DNA of 6,050 nucleotides from Sphingomonadales bacterium (GTDB lineage Bacteria; Pseudomonadota; Alphaproteobacteria; Sphingomonadales; Sphingomonadaceae), in contig JAGWUU010000194.1 in NCBI GenBank assembly GCA_028868335.1, forward strand, positions 1 to 6,050, given 5' to 3'. Made by a program: the position numbers and the translations under genes. The notes beneath the pieces are model-generated. The model was not told where the DNA came from and searched no databases. It saw nothing but the letters and a program-made list of their open reading frames with translations. This document shows, in pieces, positions 1 through 6,050 of the stretch; positions within the stretch are counted from its first letter, which is position 1; each line of letters starts with the position of its first letter.

Positions 1-419
1 TTGAGCTGTTCGACCACGCCGTCGTTGACCACCATCGAGAAGCGCTGGCCACGCTTGCCGAGGCCAAAGCCCGAACCATCCATGGTCAGGCCGACCGCTT
101 CGGCAAAGTCGCCGTTGCCGTCCGCCAGCATGGTGATCGCGTCCGATCCGGCCGCCTGGTTCCACGCGCCCATCACGAAGGCATCGTTGACCGCGGTGCC
201 GACGATTTCGTCGATGCCCCTGGCCTTCAGCTCATCGGCCTTGTCGACGAAGCCGGGCAGGTGCTTGGCCGAGCAGGTCGGCGTGAAGGCGCCCGGAACC
301 GAGAACAGCGCGACGCGCTTGCCCTTGAAATAGTCGGCGCTCTGCACGGCTTCGGGGCCTTTGGCGGTCGCCTTGACCAGCTTGACGTCAGGCAGCTTGT
401 CTCCAACCGAAATCGACAT
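1..419 (-). CDS. Prx5-type peroxiredoxin (redoxin family), 3' end cut by window
   Basis: A thiol peroxidase that reduces hydrogen peroxide and alkyl hydroperoxides in the cytosol; family members of this type usually draw electrons from glutathione/glutaredoxin or thioredoxin. The 139 visible residues begin MSISVGDKLPDV and carry the peroxidatic motif PGAFTPTCS, with P42, T46 and the reactive C49 matching PxxxTxxC. R126 (in GKRGQRF) matches the conserved active-site arginine. C49 is the only cysteine in the visible part, so it is a 1-Cys enzyme unless a resolving cysteine lies in the missing roughly 20 C-terminal residues (family length about 160). The ATG at 419-417 is preceded by AGGAGA at a 6-base spacing, which fixes the start. 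It is transcribed divergently from the exported-protein gene at 601. Family assignment is firm; the reducing partner cannot be read from the sequence. Confidence 0.95.
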   Translation of the reverse strand, partial: MSISVGDKLPDVKLVKATAKGPEAVQSADYFKGKRVALFSVPGAFTPTCSAKHLPGFVDKADELKARGIDEIVGTAVNDAFVMGAWNQAAGSDAITMLADGNGDFAEAVGLTMDGSGFGLGKRGQRFSMVVNDGVVEQL

Positions 420-425
420 CGTTCG

Positions 426-431
426 TCTCCT
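426..431 (-). promoter_or_regulatory. Ribosome-binding site of the peroxiredoxin gene
   Basis: On the minus strand these bases read AGGAGA, six bases upstream of the ATG at 419-417. This is a strong Shine-Dalgarno match at good spacing and supports the chosen start. Confidence 0.8.
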
Positions 432-467
432 GTTCGCGGGAATCCGGGAATTGCGAATTGCTCGCAG

Positions 468-495
468 CATATAGGTGCCCGGCGGGGAAGGGCAA
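468..495 (-). promoter_or_regulatory. Candidate sigma-70-type promoter for the peroxiredoxin gene
   Basis: Read on the minus strand, TTGCCC (495-490) and TATATG (473-468) are separated by 16 bases. Each hexamer matches four of six consensus positions. Transcription from here would give a 5' leader of roughly 40 bases ending in the AGGAGA site. The TATATG lies in an AT-rich patch within GC-rich surroundings. This is inference from motif and position only; alphaproteobacterial promoters are often loosely conserved. Confidence 0.4.
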
Positions 496-587
496 CCGGC
501 GGCGAAGGGTTAATTTCGCTTTACCGGGGCGGTTTAAGCTCTGGTAAAGTACATCGCCGATGCTCCCTTGTACGGGAATCGCCCGTC

Positions 588-592
588 GGGAG
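588..592 (+). promoter_or_regulatory. Ribosome-binding site deciding the start at 601
   Basis: GGGAG lies 8 bases before the ATG at 601. The alternative in-frame ATG at 568 has no comparable site and would place 11 extra residues in front of the signal peptide. Confidence 0.65.
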
Positions 593-600
593 ACTGCACC

Positions 601-1062
601 ATGAACATCAAGGGGGTTGCGGCTGGGGTTGCCGCCGTATCGATGCTGTTTACAGTTCCGGCCCAGGCGGGCGGGATGAGCCAGGCTGAAAAGTTGCGCC
701 GACTTGACATCATGCTGATGGTCACGGGACTGCGTTGCCGGACCGGGGCCGACAATTTCCAGGCCGACTATCGCCGTTTCACCACCAATCACATTGCCGA
801 ACTCAATGCCGCCAGCGCAACGCTCAAGGCCGATCTCGCCAAGCGTTACGGCGCGGCCGGGGCGACTCGCGCGCTCGACAAGCTCAGCGTGACCATGGCC
901 AACGACTATGGCAACGGCCATCCGTGGCTGGGCTGCGGCCAGCTAAAGAAGGTTGCCAGCGGTCTTGCCGCGGCCAAGGGCAGCGCTCCGCTGGTCGAAG
1001 CAGCCGATCAGTTGCTGGGCGACGGCGCCGGTGGTGGCCAGATGACCTGGGCACGCCGCTAG
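601..1062 (+). CDS. Small exported protein of unknown function, two cysteines
   Basis: A 153-residue protein I do not recognise as a named family. It begins MNIKGVAAGVAAVSMLF and has a typical Sec signal peptide: a lysine at residue 4, a hydrophobic stretch (5-20) and an AQA motif at 21-23, suggesting cleavage before G24 and a mature periplasmic or outer-surface protein of about 130 residues. The mature part looks mainly helical and alanine-rich and contains C46 (in GLRCRTG) and C112 (in GCGQL), which could form a disulfide in the periplasm. Aromatic and polar clusters FQADYRRF and NDYGNGHPW surround them. The ATG at 601 was chosen over an in-frame ATG at 568 because GGGAG (588-592) lies 8 bases before 601 and only this start puts the signal peptide at the N-terminus. 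The TAG stop forms the loop of a 6-bp hairpin (1054-1068). The next gene is ahcY, 215 bases away; a functional link is not shown. Confidence 0.85.
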   Translation: MNIKGVAAGVAAVSMLFTVPAQAGGMSQAEKLRRLDIMLMVTGLRCRTGADNFQADYRRFTTNHIAELNAASATLKADLAKRYGAAGATRALDKLSVTMANDYGNGHPWLGCGQLKKVASGLAAAKGSAPLVEAADQLLGDGAGGGQMTWARR

Positions 1063-1102
1063 GCGGCGAGCCACCCAGGAATATCCGACGGGGGCAGGAC
1101 CA

Positions 1103-1138
1103 GGGGTGGACGGGCAAGGGTCGTGCCCGATCCACCCC
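1103..1138 (+). terminator. Strong GC-rich stem-loop after the exported-protein gene, possible terminator
   Basis: GGGGTGGA (1103-1110) pairs with TCCACCCC (1131-1138), and CGGGCA (1111-1116) with TGCCCG (1124-1129). Together they form a 14-bp stem with one bulged A (1130) and a 7-base loop (1117-1123). The position, 40 bases past the stop at 1062, fits a terminator or mRNA-stabilising hairpin. No T-run follows, so it is not a canonical intrinsic terminator. It could instead be part of a larger fold, since short arms at 1081-1088 and 1143-1150 flank it. Confidence 0.5.
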
Positions 1139-1146
1139 GGATTCGG

Positions 1147-1166
1147 ATATAAAGAAATCTTTATAT
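1147..1166. promoter_or_regulatory. Perfect AT-rich palindrome upstream of ahcY, candidate repressor operator
   Basis: ATATAAAG (1147-1154) and CTTTATAT (1159-1166) are exact inverted copies around a 4-base AAAT centre. It is a 20-base AT-rich island in very GC-rich DNA, 111 bases upstream of the ahcY start. This size and symmetry fit a dimeric winged-helix regulator. In several proteobacteria SAM-cycle genes including ahcY are controlled by the ArsR-family regulator SahR, which senses S-adenosylhomocysteine. Assigning this site to a SahR-like protein is inference from the neighbouring gene; the palindrome itself is seen directly. The ATAT and TATA elements could also overlap an ahcY promoter. 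Confidence 0.55.
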
Positions 1167-1194
1167 TTGCCTCTTGCGGGGCGAACGGCTAAGG

Positions 1195-1216
1195 GCGGCG
1201 CCAGTTGTGGCGCCGC
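1195..1216 (+). other. Stem-loop in the ahcY leader
   Basis: GCGGCGCCA (1195-1203) and TGGCGCCGC (1208-1216) form a perfect 9-bp stem with a GTTG loop, extendable by two G-U pairs. No T-run follows, so it is not an obvious terminator. It lies inside the longer-range pairing between 1177-1186 and 1269-1278 and so would form an internal arm of a folded ahcY leader. Confidence 0.6.
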
Positions 1217-1263
1217 TTGCCGTATGGGCACGAAGGCGCTCGAACCCTGTCTTAAAGATCTTC

Positions 1264-1269
1264 AAGGAG
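1264..1269 (+). promoter_or_regulatory. Ribosome-binding site of ahcY
   Basis: AAGGAG lies 8 bases before the GTG at 1278 and decides that start. It sits within an imperfect 16-base palindrome (1251-1266, CTTAAAGATCTTCAAG), and its last base plus the downstream spacer can pair with 1177-1186. Confidence 0.75.
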
Positions 1270-1277
1270 TTTGCCCC

Positions 1278-2690
<1,413 letters not shown>

Positions 2691-2694
2691 GAAC

Positions 2695-2782
2695 GTCGTC
2701 CCCGCGAAAGCGGGGACCGCTGGCCTCGTCGTTGCAAGGTCGGACCGAACCGGCCAGCGATCCCCGCTTTCGCGGGGATGAC
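2695..2782. repeat. Inverted pair of dispersed palindromic (REP-like) repeats
   Basis: Two 31-base arms, 2695-2725 and 2752-2782, are inverted copies differing at two positions, separated by 26 bases. Each arm contains its own hairpin, such as TCCCCGC-GAAA-GCGGGGA at 2699-2716. Translated, the arms give SPRKRG and PRFRGDD, a peptide signature familiar to me from palindromic repeats scattered between genes in sphingomonads and other proteobacteria. The pair fills most of the 130-base gap between ahcY and divL. A full-length fold on the mRNA could act as a terminator or 3' stabiliser for ahcY, though no T-run follows. Genome-wide dispersal is established knowledge of the repeat type, not visible here. 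Confidence 0.85.
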
Positions 2783-2813
2783 AGCTTGCCTTCGTGTCCC
2801 CCCGCGCATAGCT

Positions 2814-2819
2814 GGAGGG
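2814..2819 (+). promoter_or_regulatory. Closely spaced Shine-Dalgarno of divL
   Basis: GGAGGG ends one base before the ATG at 2821 (two bases if only GGAGG is counted), closer than the usual 5-9. A TAG at 2809-2811 closes the frame just upstream, and no in-frame ATG or GTG lies nearby that would keep the N-terminal membrane segment, so the ATG is retained. Initiation may be weak. Confidence 0.5.
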
Positions 2820-2820
2820 C

Positions 2821-5178
2821 ATGACGCTTTCCCCCACCGCCCTGGTCCTGATCGGCCTGCTGGTCGCCGCGTGGACTCTGGCCGCGGGGTGGACGATCCT
2901 TGCCGCGCGTCAGCGCCAGAAGCGCGCCGAAGCCAGCCAGCGTCACGCCCGGCGGCTGGGGCGGATGGTCGATGAAAGTCCGGCGCTGCCGCTGCTGGTC
3001 CGGGTCGATGGAAAGATCGAGGCGCCGCAGCGGTTGGCCAACTGGCTCGGGCTGGACAAGGTTCCGCAATTCCTGACCGAACTCGACGGCGGCCGGATCG
3101 ACGGCGGCGGCGGTGGACTTACCGCCGAAAAGCTTGCCGAACTGACCGAAGCCGTGCGCCGCACGCAACGTACCGCGGCGCCGTTCCGCATGGTGGCGAC
3201 GCCGCGTGGTTCGAGCCGCAGCCTGGCCTTTCGCGGCCACCTGGCTGATCCGCAAGTTTCGCCCGGCGGCGCGGCGCTGGTCTGGGTGTTCGATTTCTCC
3301 GATAGCGAGAGCGAACTGGTCCAGTTGCGGGACGAAACGGCGAGGGCGCGGAGCGACTTCGCCGCGCTGGTCGGGCTGATCGAGGCTGCGCCGATGCCGA
3401 TGTGGTTTCGTGGACCCGAGGGCGACTTGCAACTGGTCAACCAGGCCTATGTTAGCGCCGTGGCGGGGAAGGATGCCCGCCAGGTTGCCGATGCCGGGAT
3501 AGAATTGGTCGAAGTGGTCGATGGGCTGAGTGCCCGGCAGGTTGCCTTGCAGTCCTTCGCCCGCAAGCTGCCGGTGGAGCGGATGGTGTCCGCGACGATC
3601 GGCGGGCAGCGCCGCGCACTGCGGGTTTCCGACTTTCCACTCGGTTCCGATGGCGTCGCGGGCTACGCGGTCGACGTCGAGGAAATGGAAGAGCTGGGGC
3701 GTGACTTCAAGGCGTTCAGTGATGCCCAGCGGACCATGCTTGACCAGCTTTCCGCCGGTGTCGCGCAGTTCGACGCCAAGCGCCAGCTTACCTTCGCCAA
3801 CCAGCCGTTCCAGCGGATCTTTGCGCTCAAGCCCGCCGTGCTGCTCGATCCGCCGCCGTTCGAACGCCTGCTCGACATTGCCCGCGATGCCGGGCGCGTG
3901 CCCGAGGCGCGCGATTTTCCCGCCTGGCGCCGCGAAAGGGCAGGGTGGTTTCATGCCAGCGCGCCGCAGGAAGAGGCATGGACGCTGTCCGATGGCACCC
4001 ACCTGCGCATTGTCGCCCTGCCGCTTCCCGATGGCGGGATGATCGTCATTGCCGAGGATCGCACCGAGCAACTGCGCCTTTCGGCGGTGCGCGACACCCT
4101 GCTGCGTACGCGCACCGCGACTTTCGACAGCCTGTTCGAATCCGTCGCGGTCTTTGCTCCTGATGGCCGGATGCAATTGTGGAATCGCCGATTCGCCGCC
4201 GACTGGGGAATGGACGACGCCTTTCTCGATACCCACCCCCGGATCGAGGCGCTGCTCGAACGGATCGGCGCCCGGCTGCGCAAGCCCGACAAGGCACGTC
4301 AGGTGGGCGAGGTGGTCCGCGCGGCCACGCTCGATCGTCGTCAGACGGGTGGCCGGGCAGTGCTGGCTGACGGCCGCACCCTGGAGTTTGCGGGCGTGCC
4401 ACTCCCCGATGGCAACGGCCTGTTGACCGTGCTCGACATCACCGATTCACAGAAGGCCGAAGAGGCGCTGAAGCAGCGCAATGCCGCTCTGGAAGAAGCT
4501 GACGCGATGAAGACCCGCTTCCTCGCGACGATGAGCTACGAATTCCGCACGCCGCTGACCTCGATCGGCGGCTTTGCCGAACTGCTTCAGGCGGGATTGG
4601 GCGGCGAACTGACCGAGCAGGGCCGCGACTACCTTTCCGCGATCCTTGCATCGGTCGCGCGGCTGGGCGAGCAGATCGACGATGTGCTTGACCTTTCGCA
4701 GAGCGAGGCGGGCCTGCTGCCGCTGGCACAGGAGGAAATCGAACTGCTGCCGTTCATCACCAAACTGGCGGAGGAGCGCGGCAGCGCGGTGCGCGAGGCT
4801 GGAATCACGCTCGACCTGCGGGGTGACAAGGGCGCGGGCCGGCTGACCGGCGATCGCCGCCGGCTGGGCCGCGCGATCGGCCACCTGATCGATAACGCGA
4901 TTGCCGCAACGCCGCGCGGCGGTCGCATCCTGGTCGAACTGTCGGGACGCAAGGGCAAGGCGCAGATCGTCGTTTCCGACAATGGACCGGGAATGGACTC
5001 AGCAACGCTGGCCCGCGCGCTGGAGGGGATCAAGGTCAGCGCCGATGGCAAGACCGTGGAGCGCCGCCAGGGGCTTGGCCTTTCGCTCGCGCGCCAGTTG
5101 ATCGAGGCGCACGGCGGCGCGTTGCAACTGTTGTCCGAACCCGGACAGGGAACCGCGGCGATCGTCGAACTGCCGTGA
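2821..5178 (+). CDS. divL: DivL-like multi-PAS pseudo-histidine kinase with Tyr in the H-box
   Basis: A 785-residue membrane-anchored signalling protein. Residues 6-29 form one transmembrane segment followed by basic RQRQKR. PAS-like units follow at about 50-165 (degenerate, with a glycine run at 95-99), 178-295, 305-415 and 435-542, then a short coiled coil (543-562). The dimerisation/H-box region reads TMSYEFRTPLTSI, with Y573 where histidine kinases have the phosphoacceptor His. The C-terminal ATPase domain keeps its N-box (HLIDNA, N692), G1 (DNGPGM, 720-725) and G2 (GLGLSLAR, 751-758). Caulobacter DivL has the same plan: N-terminal membrane anchor, tandem PAS domains, Tyr550 in place of His. 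There it binds DivK and controls the CckA-CtrA cell-cycle relay rather than acting as an ordinary kinase. The gene heads an overlapping cluster with tsaE, itself a useful marker. Orthology is inferred from architecture, the Tyr and context; the alternative is a paralogous pseudokinase. Confidence 0.85.
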   Translation: MTLSPTALVLIGLLVAAWTLAAGWTILAARQRQKRAEASQRHARRLGRMVDESPALPLLVRVDGKIEAPQRLANWLGLDKVPQFLTELDGGRIDGGGGGLTAEKLAELTEAVRRTQRTAAPFRMVATPRGSSRSLAFRGHLADPQVSPGGAALVWVFDFSDSESELVQLRDETARARSDFAALVGLIEAAPMPMWFRGPEGDLQLVNQAYVSAVAGKDARQVADAGIELVEVVDGLSARQVALQSFARKLPVERMVSATIGGQRRALRVSDFPLGSDGVAGYAVDVEEMEELGRDFKAFSDAQRTMLDQLSAGVAQFDAKRQLTFANQPFQRIFALKPAVLLDPPPFERLLDIARDAGRVPEARDFPAWRRERAGWFHASAPQEEAWTLSDGTHLRIVALPLPDGGMIVIAEDRTEQLRLSAVRDTLLRTRTATFDSLFESVAVFAPDGRMQLWNRRFAADWGMDDAFLDTHPRIEALLERIGARLRKPDKARQVGEVVRAATLDRRQTGGRAVLADGRTLEFAGVPLPDGNGLLTVLDITDSQKAEEALKQRNAALEEADAMKTRFLATMSYEFRTPLTSIGGFAELLQAGLGGELTEQGRDYLSAILASVARLGEQIDDVLDLSQSEAGLLPLAQEEIELLPFITKLAEERGSAVREAGITLDLRGDKGAGRLTGDRRRLGRAIGHLIDNAIAATPRGGRILVELSGRKGKAQIVVSDNGPGMDSATLARALEGIKVSADGKTVERRQGLGLSLARQLIEAHGGALQLLSEPGQGTAAIVELP

Positions 5179-5618
5179 GGATCGAACTGCCCGACATGGC
5201 GGCGACCGCGGCGCTGGGCGCAGCCATTGCGGCACGTCTGCACGTCGGCGATGTGGTTGCCCTGTCGGGAGGACTGGGCGCGGGCAAGACCACGCTGGCC
5301 CGCGCGATCATCGCGGCGCTTGGCCACTCCGGCGAAGTCCCGTCGCCCAGCTTCGCGATTATCGAGACTTATGAGCCGCCTGCGGTACGCCTGCCGCTGG
5401 TCCATGCCGATTTCTATCGGTTGGAGCGCCCGGAGGAGGCGGACGAGATCGGCCTCGACGACTATCGCGAAGGTGCGGTGCTGATCGCCGAGTGGCCCGA
5501 ACATGCCGGTGGCTTCGCGCACGAACCGGCGTGCCTGTCGATCCGCCTGGAAATTGAGGAAACTGCACGGATTGCCATTGTCGAAGCCGGGGCGGATTGG
5601 CTAGGGCGCTTGCCATGA
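5175..5618 (+). CDS. tsaE: tRNA threonylcarbamoyladenosine biosynthesis ATPase TsaE (YjeE family)
   Basis: A cytosolic P-loop ATPase that works with TsaB and TsaD to install N6-threonylcarbamoyladenosine at position 37 of ANN-decoding tRNAs. The 147 residues match the family length. The Walker A motif GGLGAGKTT is at 32-40, VPSPSF at 55-60 corresponds to the family's V-x-SPTF switch region, HADFYRL at 77-83 is the conserved LVHxDxYRL Walker B-like motif, and LIAEWPE near 103-109 is the conserved C-terminal signature. The start is GTG at 5175, overlapping the divL stop in GTGA, with no strong Shine-Dalgarno, which points to translational coupling. An in-frame ATG at 5196 is possible but would remove the conserved N-terminal IELPD strand. 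Its TGA overlaps the next gene's ATG in ATGA. Confidence 0.95.
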   Translation: MRIELPDMAATAALGAAIAARLHVGDVVALSGGLGAGKTTLARAIIAALGHSGEVPSPSFAIIETYEPPAVRLPLVHADFYRLERPEEADEIGLDDYREGAVLIAEWPEHAGGFAHEPACLSIRLEIEETARIAIVEAGADWLGRLP

Positions 5619-6050
5619 GTCAAACCCTGCCCGACGGTGTCGATGCGTTCCTTGCCAGCGCCGGTTGGGGCGGCGCGGCGATCGAACCGCTGACGGGCGA
5701 TGCCTCGTTCCGCCGCTATTTCCGCATCGTGCGCGGCAGCGATACCGCCATGCTGATGGACGCACCGCCCCCGCATGAAGACCCGACGCCGTTCCTGCGC
5801 GCTGCCCGATGGCTCGACGCGAACGGCTTGCGGGCGCCGTTGATCCTGGCCGACGATGCGGCTCGCGGGCTGGTCTTGCTGGAGGATTTCGGCGAGGTGC
5901 GGATGCGCGACTATCTCGACGAATGGCCGCAGGACGAACGCGAAATCTACATCGGCGCGGTCGATGCACTGGTGGCGCTGCACCGCCTGCCGCCGGGACC
6001 GTTCACCAGCTATGGCATGGCCGAATACCTGCGCGAGGTGCGGCTGTTCT
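5615..6050 (+). CDS. amgK: AmgK-like sugar kinase (aminoglycoside phosphotransferase family), 3' end cut
   Basis: The first 145 residues of an APH-fold kinase. It starts MSQTLPDGVDAFLASAGW at an ATG inside the tsaE stop (ATGA). GDASFRRYFRI (28-38) is the glycine-loop-like nucleotide-binding signature of the group, and LVLLEDFGE (86-94) is its hinge-region hallmark, followed by a helix ending VDALVALHRL. The catalytic HxD loop lies beyond the window. In alphaproteobacteria and Pseudomonas, the gene next to tsaE-type genes with this sequence encodes AmgK, which phosphorylates the anomeric carbon of MurNAc/GlcNAc in a peptidoglycan recycling route completed by the nucleotidyltransferase MurU. 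I would expect murU just downstream, but it is not visible. The family call is firm; the specific AmgK assignment rests on motif and gene order. Confidence 0.8.
   Translation, partial: MSQTLPDGVDAFLASAGWGGAAIEPLTGDASFRRYFRIVRGSDTAMLMDAPPPHEDPTPFLRAARWLDANGLRAPLILADDAARGLVLLEDFGEVRMRDYLDEWPQDEREIYIGAVDALVALHRLPPGPFTSYGMAEYLREVRLF

Noticed and set aside
568..600. Earlier ATG at 568 for the exported protein
   Set aside because: It adds 11 residues before the signal peptide and lacks a ribosome-binding site.
261..921. Open frames on both strands across the peroxiredoxin start, the divergent intergenic region and the exported-protein gene
   Set aside because: They cross well-supported genes in other frames, lack ribosome-binding sites and have no recognisable domain.
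735..1277. In-frame upstream extension of ahcY to an ATG at 735
   Set aside because: It overlaps the exported-protein gene in another frame, gives Arg/Gln-rich sequence unlike AhcY, and the GTG at 1278 has a good Shine-Dalgarno and the expected protein length.
1167..1277. A classical SAH riboswitch (RF01057) in the ahcY leader
   Set aside because: A GGCGCTC segment is present at 1234-1240, but the conserved 5' GAGGAGCGCTGC strand that should pair with it is absent. A covariance-model search would be decisive.
2695..2782. Reading the two repeat arms as a CRISPR array
   Set aside because: Only two units, in inverted rather than direct order, with no regular spacers and no cas genes.
5196..5198. 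ATG at 5196 as the tsaE start
   Set aside because: It would remove the conserved N-terminal strand IELPD and the GTGA coupling to divL.

Overview
The window looks like chromosomal DNA from an alphaproteobacterium, most likely a member of the Sphingomonadales (Novosphingobium/Erythrobacter-like). This is inferred from high G+C, strong G/C bias at third codon positions, a DivL-type pseudo-histidine kinase, an AhcY of 470 residues with the bacterial insertion, and a 'CCCCGCGAAAGCGGGG' dispersed repeat of a kind common in these genomes. No mobile element, CRISPR array, rRNA or tRNA is visible.

Layout. (1) Bases 1-419, minus strand: the N-terminal 139 residues of a Prx5-type peroxiredoxin, cut by the window edge. 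(2) 420-600: a divergent intergenic region with a plausible minus-strand promoter. (3) 601-1062, plus: a small exported protein of unknown function with two cysteines. (4) 1063-1277: a structured intergenic region holding a long GC-rich stem-loop, a perfect AT-rich operator-like palindrome, and an ahcY leader that can fold back onto the ribosome-binding region. (5) 1278-2690, plus: ahcY, S-adenosylhomocysteine hydrolase, starting at GTG. (6) 2691-2820: a pair of inverted dispersed palindromic repeats. (7) 2821-5178, plus: a 785-residue, membrane-anchored, multi-PAS kinase homologue with tyrosine (Y573) where the phosphoacceptor histidine should be, which identifies it as DivL-like. (8) 5175-5618, plus: tsaE. 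(9) 5615-6050, plus: the 5' part of an amgK-type sugar kinase, cut by the window edge.

How the genes relate. divL, tsaE and amgK are joined by 4-base stop/start overlaps (GTGA, ATGA) and should be translated from one mRNA. This links a cell-cycle signalling protein (DivL acts on CckA-CtrA in Caulobacter), a tRNA t6A-modification ATPase and a cell-wall recycling kinase. ahcY appears to be separately controlled: it has its own operator-like palindrome and structured leader, and the repeat pair separates it from divL. The most notable points are the His-to-Tyr H-box in DivL, the undescribed exported protein upstream of ahcY, and the layered regulatory structure in front of ahcY. Everything here rests on reading the sequence; no database search was run.
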